Shown here in pieces: positions 1 through 8,261 of a stretch of DNA of 64,000 nt. The DNA is taken from positions 248,001 to 312,000 of the forward strand of contig CAVTYQ010000001.1 of the NCBI GenBank assembly GCA_963739005.1, given 5' to 3'. A model generated the notes under the pieces. That model searched no databases. It saw only the letters and a list, made by a program, of their open reading frames with translations, and was not told the DNA's origin. Source of the stretch: DASWJZ01 sp963739005 (lineage in GTDB: Bacteria; Pseudomonadota; Alphaproteobacteria; Rhizobiales; Afifellaceae). Position 1 is the first letter of the stretch; the number at the start of each line of letters is the position of its first letter. Position numbers and translations under genes: made by a program.

Positions 1-473
1 TGGCGAAGAAGGACGAGTCCGGCCGCAAGACGATCGCCGTAAACCGCAAGGCCCGCTTCAACTATCAGATCGGCGAGACCTTCGAGGCCGGCATCCAGCT
101 TGCCGGCACGGAGGTGAAGAGCCTCAGGGCGAACAAGGCGACGATTGCGGAATCCTACGTCAGTCCGGAGCGTGGCGAGATCTGGCTCGTCAACGCGACG
201 ATCCCGGAATACTTGCAGGCCAACCGCTTCAACCACGAGCCGCGCCGGCCGCGGAAGCTGCTCCTGCACAAGCGGCAGATCGAAAAGCTGATGGGCGGCG
301 TCGACCGTGAGGGCATGACGATCGTGCCGCTCAAACTCTATTTCAACGAGCGCGGCCGGGCGAAGGTCGAGATCGCGCTCGCGCAAGGCAAGAAGCTCCA
401 CGACAAGCGCGAGACCGAGAAGAAGCGCGACTGGCAGCGCGAAAAGGGAAGGCTGCTACGGGAGAAGGGGTAG
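1..473 (+). CDS. smpB: SsrA-binding protein SmpB (5' end cut by one base)
   Basis: SmpB binds tmRNA (SsrA) and delivers it to stalled ribosomes for trans-translation. The window opens with TGGCGAAGAAG, so only the A of the ATG is missing. The complete protein would be 157 residues, normal for the family. The N-terminal OB-fold shows the family motif LAGTEVKSLR at about residues 35-44, followed by RANKATIAESYV. The C-terminus is the expected Lys/Arg-rich tail (KKRDWQREKGRLLREKG) that becomes helical in the ribosomal A site. It ends directly against the convergent DUF2442 remnant. Confidence 0.97.
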   Translation, partial: AKKDESGRKTIAVNRKARFNYQIGETFEAGIQLAGTEVKSLRANKATIAESYVSPERGEIWLVNATIPEYLQANRFNHEPRRPRKLLLHKRQIEKLMGGVDREGMTIVPLKLYFNERGRAKVEIALAQGKKLHDKRETEKKRDWQREKGRLLREKG

Positions 474-727
474 TCAGGCGGCGTCACGCTGTAGTTCGCC
501 GGCGGCCTGCATCTCGCGGCGCAGCCATTCGGGAGCGATGTCGAAGCCGTTCGGCCAAGTTAGTGCTCCAAAATCAAGGAACACCCTCGCGAAGTAGTCC
601 GAGTCTCTGAGCGGCTCGAGCAGTGGTCCCGGCTCATTCACGAGGGCGGTGAAGTCGTGCTCTCCAAACAACTCGTCCGAGAAACGAATTCGGAGTCGGT
701 GGGGCCCAAATTCCTGACGTCAGTCAC
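474..727 (-). pseudogene. DUF2442 domain protein, probably frameshifted near its start
   Basis: The open part (671 down to 474) reads FGEHDFTALV...PLRDSDYFARV...LTWPNGFDIAPEWL, the conserved core and WPNG-D-aPe-L signature of DUF2442. A sensible start is GTG at 727, overlapping the DUF4160 stop and giving VTDVRNLGP, a typical DUF2442 opening. That frame is lost at the run GGGGCCC (701-707); the matching continuation GPHRLRIRFSDELF is in the next frame. One missing base would restore a protein of about 84 residues. DUF2442 and DUF4160 genes are commonly paired; the pair's function is unknown. An alternative is a short protein from TTG at 671, which would lack the first strand of the domain. 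Confidence 0.6.
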
Positions 728-935
728 CTTTATCATCGTCGAGACCCGGAATGCGCTCTAAGGGCTCGCTTCTTCGAGCCCGGTTCCAGTTGTCGAGCAA
801 TTGCTCTCGGTTCAGTGCCGTCCATTCCCGTACCAACCGCGCGGCGGCCGGTGGAAGCCGTCCTTCTATCACCTCGCCAAATTCGATGGAAACATTTGCC
901 TCGTCTTCGTCCAACGGAGCGGACTGGCAAGGTCG
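720..935 (-). pseudogene. DUF4160 domain protein, 5'-truncated remnant
   Basis: The reading frame EANVSIEFGEVIEGRLP...RLVREWTALNREQLLDNW is the C-terminal two thirds of a DUF4160 protein. The N-terminal part, which normally carries an HFHA-type motif, is absent: the frame is closed by a stop at 936-938, and the next gene's 3' end begins at 959. The only candidate start is TTG at 914, with no ribosome-binding site visible. It lies just upstream of the DUF2442 remnant, the usual partner. I infer a decayed gene pair whose 5' end was deleted when the neighbouring gene was placed here. Confidence 0.6.
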
Positions 936-958
936 TCACGCAACCTTGGTCGAGGACC

Positions 959-2149
959 TCAGACGGCCGCTTCGATTTTTTTGAGCGTTGCGCGAAGCTT
1001 CGCCAGGTCGGCGTGGCGGGTGTCAAGGTCCGGCCGCAGCGCCGCCGCGCGGTAGTCGCGCAGGACCTCCAGCGAACGTATCAACACGGGAAGCGGCGGG
1101 CCGCTCGCGGTGATCCCTTGGAGATGCGCCGCGTCGAGATCGCCGGCGGGGGCGACGATGAAGCGGGAGACCAGCTGGTCGTGATGCTGAACAGCCGTGC
1201 GCGCGAAGAGGTCGCAGACCTCGAGGAAGAGACGCGCGTTCCGCTGGAACCAATCTTTTCCGCAATGCTCGTCGGCGAGCGGCAGCAGCTCGTCGAGCAG
1301 GTTCCGGTGAGTCATGCAGTCCCGAAGCCGTGCCTGGTCCGAGGGCGGCATGAAGAGCATCTTGTCGACGAGGAGACCGGCATAATAGGTGTCGCTCGCG
1401 CGGCAGAGCCCGAGGAGAAGGTCGATCTCGTTGATACCGGAGAAGTCGCCGGCGTTGGCGCCGCGATAGACTTGGCGGCCGACGTGATAGGGCTTGTAGT
1501 AGGGCCGGACGCTATAGAAGAAGCGGTCGACATCGAGATCGGCGAAGAGCCGGTCGTTGGCACGAACGACATCGTGTAGCCCGTCCTTGGCCGCCTCGAA
1601 GAGGACGTCGGCCACCGGGCTCGATACGCCAAGCGGCACGACGCGGGCGAGCGCGTCGGCGGTCCGCTGAAAACCTAGAATGCCGCGGGTGTTCTCGTCA
1701 ATGAAGAGGAACTCGTCGGCGAGCGCGGTGAAGCTCTTGCGGAGCCCTGCCACTGCGAGATTGTGGGTGGCGAGATGCGCGGTGGCGAAGCGCGGCGCCA
1801 TACCGATCGACGCGCCGACGTGGAGGGCCAGCGACGAGGCCTCGGCAAAGGGCGAGCGCTGGTCGCGGTCGGGATTGGTGAGCTCGTGGCGGCGGAGCGC
1901 GCCCATATAGAGCCCGACGTTGCCGAGCACGCCGAAAGCGCTCTCGAAGCCTTCGCCCGTGTTTCCCTCGTGCCAGAGATCGACGACAAGCCCGTGCCCT
2001 TGGTCGCGGAGCCGCGCCTTGATGGCGTCGCCGACGCCTTCCACGTTCGCGCGGTCGGCCTGCGCGAAGTAGAGTTCCTCGAGCTCCGTGTTCAACTCGA
2101 CGAAAGCGGTGCGTATCCAGTGGTCGAAGGCTTCGGCGTGCGTGCTCAT
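959..2149 (-). CDS. PrnB-like (DUF1864) heme protein of the indoleamine/tryptophan dioxygenase superfamily
   Basis: A 396-residue protein resembling PrnB, the pyrrolnitrin enzyme that rearranges 7-chlorotryptophan and belongs to the heme dioxygenase superfamily. Visible hallmarks are FFYSVRPYYKPYHVGRQVYRG and the following GINEIDLLLGLCRA, matching the F-x3-RP-Y-x-P-x2-VGG-x2-Y-x-G block of PrnB, and an all-helical look. QHHDQLV near residue 318 sits where PrnB has its heme-ligand histidine (alignment by eye). No other pyrrolnitrin gene is present, so the substrate is unknown; many genomes carry such stand-alone homologues. The start overlaps the glycosylase stop by 4 bp (ATGA), implying co-translation with it. 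Confidence 0.72.
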   Translation of the reverse strand: MSTHAEAFDHWIRTAFVELNTELEELYFAQADRANVEGVGDAIKARLRDQGHGLVVDLWHEGNTGEGFESAFGVLGNVGLYMGALRRHELTNPDRDQRSPFAEASSLALHVGASIGMAPRFATAHLATHNLAVAGLRKSFTALADEFLFIDENTRGILGFQRTADALARVVPLGVSSPVADVLFEAAKDGLHDVVRANDRLFADLDVDRFFYSVRPYYKPYHVGRQVYRGANAGDFSGINEIDLLLGLCRASDTYYAGLLVDKMLFMPPSDQARLRDCMTHRNLLDELLPLADEHCGKDWFQRNARLFLEVCDLFARTAVQHHDQLVSRFIVAPAGDLDAAHLQGITASGPPLPVLIRSLEVLRDYRAAALRPDLDTRHADLAKLRATLKKIEAAV

Positions 2150-2847
2150 GGCGTGGGCTTTGTTGCTCCGACGCCGCGCCCGCGGTCAAGATCGTCGCGA
2201 ACCTCCGCGAACACCGCCTCGAACATCGCGACCGTCAAGACGCCGGTGTTCGTGTTGTAGCGCGAGCAATGGTAGCTGTCGTAGAGCCGAAGCTTGCCGA
2301 CGGCATGTGCGGCGCCGTGCCCGAAGGGGAAGCGCGACGGTTTTTGATCGAGCGCACGGAGCGTCGTCTCGTGCGCGATGCGGCCGAGCGCGACGATCGT
2401 GCTGAGGCGCGGGCGTGCCGCGATCCCCGCCGCGAGAAAGCGGCGGCAGGTATTGATCTCGGCGGTGTTGGGCTTGTTCTCTGGCGGCACACAGGCGACG
2501 GCGTTCGCGATCGCGCAATCGACGAGCTTCAGCCCGTCGGCGGGGTCGGCGCGATAGCGCCCGCGCGCGAAGCCGAATTTCAAAAGAGTCGCGTAGAGAA
2601 GGTCGCCGGCATAGTCGCCGGTGAAGGGGCGGCCGGTTCGGTTGGCGCCGCGGAGGCCCGGCGCAAGCCCGACGATCAGGAGTTGCGGATCGCGCGCGCC
2701 GAAGGCCGGAACCGGAGCGTTGTGCCAAGCCGGCTCGCGTTCACGCCAAAGTTCGCGGAAGGCGACGAGGCGGGGGCAGAGCGGGCAATCGCGGGGCGGA
2801 CCGGCGCTAGCGCTTTCTGGCGACGTCGCCGCGCTCACGGGTCCCAC
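2146..2847 (-). CDS. Uracil-DNA glycosylase, family 5 (UdgB type)
   Basis: Removes uracil and other deaminated bases from DNA. The 233-residue protein carries Cys pairs that could bind a [4Fe-4S] cluster (C21-x2-C24 and a later pair about 15 residues apart, in ACVPP and NTCRRF). The active-site motif GLAPGLRGANRTGRPFTGD is diagnostic of family 5, which lacks the acidic or Asn catalytic residue of families 1 and 2. The C-terminal motif SYHCSRYNTNTG is in the place of the usual H-P-S motif. The start is GTG, 2 bp after the NYN gene stop, so the minus-strand NYN-udg-prnB-like genes look like one transcript. Confidence 0.92.
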   Translation of the reverse strand: MGPVSAATSPESASAGPPRDCPLCPRLVAFRELWREREPAWHNAPVPAFGARDPQLLIVGLAPGLRGANRTGRPFTGDYAGDLLYATLLKFGFARGRYRADPADGLKLVDCAIANAVACVPPENKPNTAEINTCRRFLAAGIAARPRLSTIVALGRIAHETTLRALDQKPSRFPFGHGAAHAVGKLRLYDSYHCSRYNTNTGVLTVAMFEAVFAEVRDDLDRGRGVGATKPTP

Positions 2848-2849
2848 TC

Positions 2850-3449
2850 TTAAAGCTCTTCGTACTCGTCCTCGTCTTCGCTCTCGTCATCCATCGCGCG
2901 CACCGGCCGCTGCGGCCGCGTGGCGGGGTCGCGGCCGAGGGATTCGGCGAGCGTCGAGAGCTCAAGGAAATGGTCCGCCTGGCGGCGGAGGTCGTCGGCA
3001 ATCATCGGCGGCTGCGTGCGGAGCGTGGAGGCGACAGTGACCTTCTTGCCCTTCCGCTGCAGCGCCTCGACCAGGCAGCGGAAATCGCCGTCGCCGGAGA
3101 AAAGGACAAAGTGATCGATATGGTCGGCCATCTCCATGGCATCGACGGCGAGCTCGATGTCCATGTTGCCCTTCACCTTGCGGCGGCCTTGCGCGTCGGT
3201 GAACTCCTTCAGCGGCTTGGTGACGACGCGGTAACCGTTGTAGTCGAGCCAGTCGATCAGCGGGCGGAGCGAAGAGTATTCCTGGTCTTCGGCGAGCGCC
3301 GTGTAGTAGATCGCGCGGACCAGATAGCCCTTCTGCCGGAAATCGGCGAGCAGGCGGCGATAATCGATATCGAAGCCGAGTGAACGGGAGGCAGAATAGA
3401 GATTGGCGCCGTCGATCAGGACGGCGATCTTTTCACGCGGATCGAACAT
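2850..3449 (-). CDS. NYN domain protein (LabA/DUF88 family, PIN-like)
   Basis: A 199-residue LabA/DUF88 protein with the PIN-like NYN fold, a presumed metal-dependent RNase. Acidic motifs are visible: VLIDGANLY near the N-terminus, DIELAVDAM in the middle and FSGDGDF before the C-terminal third. I start it at ATG 3449 because a GAGGTCC ribosome-binding site lies 6 nt upstream and homologues begin MFDPREK; an in-frame extension to 3578 is AT-poor junk. The tail is acidic (DDESEDEDEYEEL). It is divergent from rpoZ and heads the NYN-udg-prnB-like transcript. Confidence 0.93.
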   Translation of the reverse strand: MFDPREKIAVLIDGANLYSASRSLGFDIDYRRLLADFRQKGYLVRAIYYTALAEDQEYSSLRPLIDWLDYNGYRVVTKPLKEFTDAQGRRKVKGNMDIELAVDAMEMADHIDHFVLFSGDGDFRCLVEALQRKGKKVTVASTLRTQPPMIADDLRRQADHFLELSTLAESLGRDPATRPQRPVRAMDDESEDEDEYEEL

Positions 3450-3621
3450 AGTGGGACCTCGGGAATGGAAATTCTTAATATCGTTAGCTTCAAACGCCTG
3501 CCGGATAGAGAATAGAACTTTGACGTGCAAGCGGAATCCGCAATTCCCGCGGCAGCCCTTGAAAAAGCCGCCGTTCACCCCTATTCAGGCGTGAATTCCC
3601 GAAAACTGGAGATTCCTGTCC

Positions 3622-3993
3622 ATGGCGCGGATTACCGTCGAGGACTGCGTAGACAAGGTTCAGAACCGCTTTCAGCTCGTGCTCGTCTCGGCCCACCGGG
3701 CCCGGATGATCTCGAACGGCTCGCCGCTCACGGTCGACCGCGAGAACGACAAGAACCCGGTGGTCGCGCTCCGTGAAATCGCGGAGGAGACGGTGTCGCC
3801 GGAGGATCTGAACGAGGATCTGATCCACTCGCTGCAGAAATACGTCGAGGTGGACGAACCGGAGCCGGCGCCGACGCCGATCGAGGCGGATCAGCCGGAG
3901 GAGGAATCGGAGATCACCTTCGACCGCATGTCGGAGGAGGAGCTCCTGCGCGGCCTGGAGAGCATCGATCCGCCCGAGCGCCGCGACGACTGA
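3622..3993 (+). CDS. rpoZ: DNA-directed RNA polymerase omega subunit
   Basis: The omega subunit chaperones beta-prime into RNA polymerase and contributes a ppGpp binding surface. The 123-residue protein starts MARITVEDCVDKVQNRF, the family signature, with RARMIS and DRENDKNPVVALREIA following. The acidic, Pro-rich C-terminal extension is typical of alphaproteobacteria. It lies immediately upstream of the ppGpp synthetase/hydrolase gene, a conserved arrangement, and is followed by its own intrinsic terminator. Confidence 0.97.
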   Translation: MARITVEDCVDKVQNRFQLVLVSAHRARMISNGSPLTVDRENDKNPVVALREIAEETVSPEDLNEDLIHSLQKYVEVDEPEPAPTPIEADQPEEESEITFDRMSEEELLRGLESIDPPERRDD

Positions 3994-4015
3994 GCGAGCG
4001 AAGTCCGTTGAAAGG

Positions 4016-4039
4016 CGCCGCCCCCTCGGGCGGCGTTTT
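4016..4039 (+). terminator. Rho-independent terminator after rpoZ
   Basis: An 8-bp perfect GC stem (CGCCGCCC / GGGCGGCG) with a CCTC loop is followed by TTTT. It lies 22 bp after the rpoZ stop and should separate rpoZ from rsh at least partly. Confidence 0.8.
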
Positions 4040-4155
4040 GCTGCGCGGGCATCGTCCTCGCCCTCGCTTCGGCGTTCACCGGGATGCAATAGTCCCCGCA
4101 ATACTTATATTGTTGATCTGGGAGGCACTTTTCGGCTCCCGCGGGACTGCCGGCG

Positions 4156-6360
4156 ATGATGCGCCAATATGAGCTCGTCGAACGGGTGGCGGCGTACAAC
4201 CCCCAGGTCGACGAGGAGCTTCTGAATCGCGCCTATGTCTTTGCCATGCAAAGGCACGGCTCGCAGAAGCGCGCCTCCGGCGATCCCTACTTCTCGCATC
4301 CGCTCGAGGTGGCCGCGATCCTGACCGACCTCAAGCTCGACAATTCCTCGATCGTGACCGCGCTCCTCCACGACACCATTGAGGACACTGGCGCCACACG
4401 CGACGAGATCGACCACCTCTTCGGGCCGGCCATCGGAAAGCTGGTGGAAGGCGTGACCAAGCTGCAGCGGCTGGAACTCGTCACCCGCGAAGCCCAGCAG
4501 GCGGAGAACCTGCGCAAGCTGCTGCTCGCCGTCGCCGAGGACATCCGCGTCCTCCTGGTGAAGCTCGCCGACCGGCTCCACAACATGCGCACGATCCAGC
4601 ATGTGCCGGAGGAAAAGCGCCGCCGGATCGCCGAGGAGACGATGGAGATCTATGCGCCGCTCGCCGGGCGCATGGGGATGCAGGGAATGCGCGACGAGCT
4701 TGAGGACCATTCGTTCCGGATCCTCAACGCGGAGGCCTATCAGGCGATCAGCACGAAGCTCAACGCGCTCAGGGAAAAGAGCGGTCCGCTCGTGGAGATC
4801 ATTCGCGACGACCTCACCCAGCGGCTCGCCAAGCACGGCATCAAGGCGGAGATCGCGAGCCGTCTGAAGACGCCCTATTCGATCTTCTCCAAGATGCAGC
4901 GGAAGGCGATCGGCTTCGAGCAGCTTTCCGACGTGTTCGGCTTCCGCGTCCTTCTCGACAATGAGGAGGATTGCTACCGCGCGCTCGGCATCGTCCACAC
5001 CGCCTGGCCGATGGTCCCGGGGCGCTTCAAGGACTACATCTCGACCCCGAAGCAGAACGAATACCGCTCGCTTCACACCACGATCATCGGTCCGCGCCGC
5101 CAGCGCGTCGAGCTGCAGATCAGGACGCGGGACATGGACCGGATCGCCGAATACGGCATCGCTGCGCACCCGCTCTACAAGGACGGGATCGGCAACGACC
5201 GCGACAGGCTCGCCGAGGAGAGCCGCGCCTATGCCTGGCTCAGGCAGACGGTCGAGCAGATCGCCCACGGCGACGCCCCGGAGGAATTCCTCGAGCACAC
5301 CAAGCTGGAGCTCTTCCAGGACCAGGTTTTCTGCTTCACGCCGAAGGGCCGGCTGATCGCGCTGCCGCGCGGCGCGACGCCGATCGACTTCGCCTACGCC
5401 GTCCACACCGACATCGGCGACACCTGCATCGGGGCGAAGGTCAACGGCCAACTCTCTCCGATCGGGCAGCCGCTGGAGAACGGCGACGAGGTCGAGATCG
5501 TGCGCTCCTCCGTGCAGCGGCCGCCCGCCGCCTGGGAAGCGATCGTCGTAACCGGCAAGGCGCGCGCCGCGATCCGCCGCGCAAGCCGCACGCAGGCGCG
5601 CCGCCAATACGCGGCCCTCGGCCGCCACACGCTCGAACGCCGCTTCGAGCTTGCCGGGAAGCCGTTCGACCCGGCGGCGCTCTCGACCGCAGCGGCGCGG
5701 CTCGCGATGCCGGACGTGGACGACCTTCTCGCCGCGGTCGGACGCGGCCAGGTCTCGCCGGAGGCGGTGCTGCGCGAGATGCATCCGGACTATCGCGACG
5801 AGCGCGTCACCGCGGCTGACGGCGGCCGCGAGGAGGGATGGACCTCATCCGGCCGCACGAGCCTGAAATTCCGGCTCCCCGCCTCGGACGGCGCGGCCGG
5901 GGAAGAGCGGGGAATCCCGATCCGCGGCTTCGGCGCCGACATCCCCGTGGGCTTTGCGCCGAACGGCGGCGCCGTCCCGGGCGACCGGATCGTCGGCATC
6001 CTGACACCGGGCGAGGGGATCACCATCTACCCGATCCATTCGCAGGAACTCAGCCGCTACGACGACGAGCCGGAGCGCTGGGTAGACGTGCGCTGGGATA
6101 TTTCGGAGAATTCCACCGAGCGCTTTCCGGCGCGGATCCACGTTTCAGCCCTGAACGAGCCGGGCACCCTGGCGACGATCGCGGAGGTCATCGGATCCGC
6201 CGACGGAAACATCGACAATCTGAAGATGCTCAACAGGGGGCGCGACTTCACGGAAATCGAGATTGATCTCGAAGTATGGAATTTGAAGCATCTGAACCGG
6301 ATCGTAACGGGTCTGCGGGAAAAACGGGTGGTGAGCCACGCCGAACGCGTCAACGGGTGA
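4156..6360 (+). CDS. rsh: Bifunctional (p)ppGpp synthetase/hydrolase, RelA/SpoT family
   Basis: Makes and degrades the stringent-response alarmone ppGpp. The 734-residue length is normal for the single Rsh of alphaproteobacteria. Domains in order: HD hydrolase with ALLHDTIEDT at about 70-79; synthetase domain with the RFKDY motif near 290 (the RxKD type of bifunctional enzymes, not the ExDD of RelA) and NEYRSLHTTI; TGS domain about 385-450 (FTPKGRLIALPRGATPIDFAYAVH); C-terminal ACT domain from about 660 (NEPGTLATIAEVI). All hydrolase and synthetase motifs appear intact. It is downstream of rpoZ, whose product is part of the ppGpp target. Confidence 0.97.
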   Translation: MMRQYELVERVAAYNPQVDEELLNRAYVFAMQRHGSQKRASGDPYFSHPLEVAAILTDLKLDNSSIVTALLHDTIEDTGATRDEIDHLFGPAIGKLVEGVTKLQRLELVTREAQQAENLRKLLLAVAEDIRVLLVKLADRLHNMRTIQHVPEEKRRRIAEETMEIYAPLAGRMGMQGMRDELEDHSFRILNAEAYQAISTKLNALREKSGPLVEIIRDDLTQRLAKHGIKAEIASRLKTPYSIFSKMQRKAIGFEQLSDVFGFRVLLDNEEDCYRALGIVHTAWPMVPGRFKDYISTPKQNEYRSLHTTIIGPRRQRVELQIRTRDMDRIAEYGIAAHPLYKDGIGNDRDRLAEESRAYAWLRQTVEQIAHGDAPEEFLEHTKLELFQDQVFCFTPKGRLIALPRGATPIDFAYAVHTDIGDTCIGAKVNGQLSPIGQPLENGDEVEIVRSSVQRPPAAWEAIVVTGKARAAIRRASRTQARRQYAALGRHTLERRFELAGKPFDPAALSTAAARLAMPDVDDLLAAVGRGQVSPEAVLREMHPDYRDERVTAADGGREEGWTSSGRTSLKFRLPASDGAAGEERGIPIRGFGADIPVGFAPNGGAVPGDRIVGILTPGEGITIYPIHSQELSRYDDEPERWVDVRWDISENSTERFPARIHVSALNEPGTLATIAEVIGSADGNIDNLKMLNRGRDFTEIEIDLEVWNLKHLNRIVTGLREKRVVSHAERVNG

Positions 6361-6411
6361 CCGCGGGCGCGGACCGTCGTGCCGGCGCCTGCCGCTGAAT
6401 TGAGGGTTGGA

Positions 6412-6990
6412 ATGCTGTTCAGGCGTAGAAGGGAGCAGGGCCTCTGGGAGCGCCTCCGGCTGTGGCTTTGGCCACGGGTGAGCTGGCGCCGCTCGGTGCT
6501 CTACTACCTGAAGCGGATTTTGCGGCTTTCCGGAACGCCCTACGCCATCGCCCTGGGCGCCGCGATCGGTGTCTTCACGTCGTTCACGCCGTTTCTCGGA
6601 TTTCACCTTGTGATCACGTTCCTGATCACATGGGCGATCGGCGCGAACATGATTGCCGGCGCGCTCGCCACCTCGATCGGCAATCCGCTGACCTTCCCCT
6701 TCATCTGGGCGAGCACCTATCAGATCGGCTATCTGATCTTGAAAGGCGCGAACAGGACGCCTCCGCCGCGCCTCGAGCATTTGATCATGCACCGGCCTTT
6801 CGGAGAGATCATACCTTTGCTCGAGCCGATGATCGTCGGCTCGATTCCGCTTGGGCTGACGCTTGGCGGCATGACTTATCTCGTTACGTATAAGGCGGTT
6901 TCAGCATACCAGGAGGCGCGCAGACGGCGGCTCGAAGGTCGCCGGAACGGCGCCGCCGGTGCGCCGGCGATGATCGGAGGCAAATCTTGA
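6412..6990 (+). CDS. DUF2062 membrane protein
   Basis: A 192-residue inner-membrane protein of unknown function, conserved between rsh and pdxJ in Hyphomicrobiales. The DUF2062 signature is visible: SGTPYAIALGAAIGVFTSFTP followed by a hydrophobic stretch, then GNPLTFPFIW, with a third hydrophobic segment near the end. I choose ATG 6412 because TGAGGG lies 5-6 nt upstream; a GTG at 6379 is possible but has no good ribosome-binding site. The stop overlaps the pdxJ TTG start. Confidence 0.9.
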   Translation: MLFRRRREQGLWERLRLWLWPRVSWRRSVLYYLKRILRLSGTPYAIALGAAIGVFTSFTPFLGFHLVITFLITWAIGANMIAGALATSIGNPLTFPFIWASTYQIGYLILKGANRTPPPRLEHLIMHRPFGEIIPLLEPMIVGSIPLGLTLGGMTYLVTYKAVSAYQEARRRRLEGRRNGAAGAPAMIGGKS

Positions 6991-7757
6991 CGCGCCGGAC
7001 GGGGCTTCGCCTTGGCGTCAACATCGACCACGTAGCGACGGTTCGGAACGCAAGAGGCGGCAACCAGCCGGATCCCGTTCGCGCCGCGCTGATCGCGGAG
7101 CGCGCCGGCGCCGACGGCATTACCGCACACCTTCGCGAGGACCGTCGCCATATCACCGACACCGACATCAGCCGGCTGATGGGGGAGCTGACGCGGCCGC
7201 TCAATCTCGAGATGGCGGCGACCGACGAGATGCTCGACATCGCACTCCGGCACGGGCCGCACGCCGCCTGCATCGTGCCTGAGCGGCGGGAGGAGCGCAC
7301 CACCGAAGGGGGGCTCGACGCGGCCGGCGGCCACAACCATCTGCAGCGTTTCGTCTCAAGGCTCGGCGAGGCGAAGATCCGCGTGTCGCTCTTCATCGAG
7401 CCGGACCGGCGGCAGCTTGATGCGGCGAAGCTCCTCGGCGCGCCGGTCGTCGAACTCCATACCGGCGCCTATTGCGACGCCGCGATCGCCGGCGACGCCG
7501 CAGCGACGCAGCATCACCTGACGCGGCTCAGCGAGGCGGCGCAGCACGGCGCGGCGCTCGGCCTCGAGGTCCATGCCGGCCACGGCCTGACCTACGCGAC
7601 GGTCGCTCCGATCGCCGCCATTCCGGAGCTGGCGGAGCTCAATATCGGGCATTTCCTGATCGGCGAGGCGATCTTCGTCGGACTGGAGCTGAGCGTCAGG
7701 CGCATGCGCGCGCTGATGGACGAAGCGCGCCTTCCGGCGAACGCCGCGGCGTCATGA
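6987..7757 (+). CDS. pdxJ: Pyridoxine 5'-phosphate synthase
   Basis: Condenses 3-amino-2-oxopropyl phosphate with 1-deoxyxylulose 5-phosphate to make pyridoxine 5'-phosphate, the last assembly step of the DXP-dependent vitamin B6 pathway. At 256 residues it has the family opening LGVNIDHVATVRNARGG, then HLREDRRHI and, near the C-terminus, EVHAGHGL and NIGHFLIGEAIF (phosphate-binding region of the TIM barrel). It appears to start with TTG, with GGAGG 8 nt upstream, overlapping the previous stop. pdxA for the preceding step is also in this window (47.9 kb). Confidence 0.96.
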   Translation: MTRRTGLRLGVNIDHVATVRNARGGNQPDPVRAALIAERAGADGITAHLREDRRHITDTDISRLMGELTRPLNLEMAATDEMLDIALRHGPHAACIVPERREERTTEGGLDAAGGHNHLQRFVSRLGEAKIRVSLFIEPDRRQLDAAKLLGAPVVELHTGAYCDAAIAGDAAATQHHLTRLSEAAQHGAALGLEVHAGHGLTYATVAPIAAIPELAELNIGHFLIGEAIFVGLELSVRRMRALMDEARLPANAAAS

Positions 7758-8161
7758 TCGTCGGGATCGGCAGCGACCTGATCGACATCAGGCGCGTGGA
7801 GAAGACGCTCGAGCGCTATGGCGAGCGTTTCATCGGCCGCGTCTTCACCGACGTGGAGCGACGGAAGTCGGAGGGGCGGCGGATGCGCGCAGCCTCCTAC
7901 GCCAAGCGCTTCGCCGCCAAGGAAGCCTGCGCCAAGGCGCTCGGCACGGGGCTCCACCGCGGCGTCTACTGGCGCGACATGGGGGTGGTCAATCTCCGCT
8001 CCGGAAAGCCGACAATGGTGCTGACGGGCGGCGCCGCCGAGCGGCTCAGCGCCCTGATTCCTGCGGGGATGTCCCCGATGATCCACATCACGATTACCGA
8101 CGACTTTCCGCTTGCGCAGGCCTTCGTCGTCATCGAAGCGGTGCCTAATGGTGGGACCTAG
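7754..8161 (+). CDS. acpS: Holo-[acyl-carrier-protein] synthase
   Basis: Transfers 4'-phosphopantetheine from CoA to the conserved Ser of ACP, activating the acpP product encoded at 42.5 kb. The 135-residue protein shows IVGIGSDLIDIRRVE at the N-terminus (Mg-binding Asp), RFAAKEACAKALGTG (catalytic Glu and Lys region) and ITDDFPLAQAFVVIE at the C-terminus. The ATG overlaps the pdxJ stop by 4 bp, so the two are translationally coupled. Confidence 0.96.
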   Translation: MIVGIGSDLIDIRRVEKTLERYGERFIGRVFTDVERRKSEGRRMRAASYAKRFAAKEACAKALGTGLHRGVYWRDMGVVNLRSGKPTMVLTGGAAERLSALIPAGMSPMIHITITDDFPLAQAFVVIEAVPNGGT

Positions 8162-8182
8162 CGCCGCAAAGGCGCCGCAAAG
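8161..8182. repeat. Tandem duplication of an 11-mer between acpS and lepB
   Basis: GCGCCGCAAAG is present twice, head to tail, immediately after the acpS stop. The rest of the gap to lepB is GC-rich with no recognisable promoter. Probably a slippage duplication. Confidence 0.4.
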
Positions 8183-8261
8183 GGCGCGCTAGAGGGCCGC
8201 GGCAATTGCGGCGGCGACAACGGGCCGCTAAACCCCTAATCAGAGACATCAGGACGGAGCC

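Noticed and set aside
474..935. DUF4160 and DUF2442 as one fused protein (same frame)
   Set aside because: A TGA at 720-722 separates them, and the normal state of these families is two separate genes. Nothing suggests readthrough.
3450..3578. N-terminal extension of the NYN protein by 43 residues
   Set aside because: The extension (Cys/Phe/Gly-rich) is unlike the family, and the ribosome-binding site points to ATG 3449.
4105..5784. Long open frame antisense to rsh (about 559 codons)
   Set aside because: In high-GC DNA the frame opposite a strong gene is often open. Its translation is Arg/Leu/Val/Asp-rich without motifs, whereas rsh shows every expected motif.
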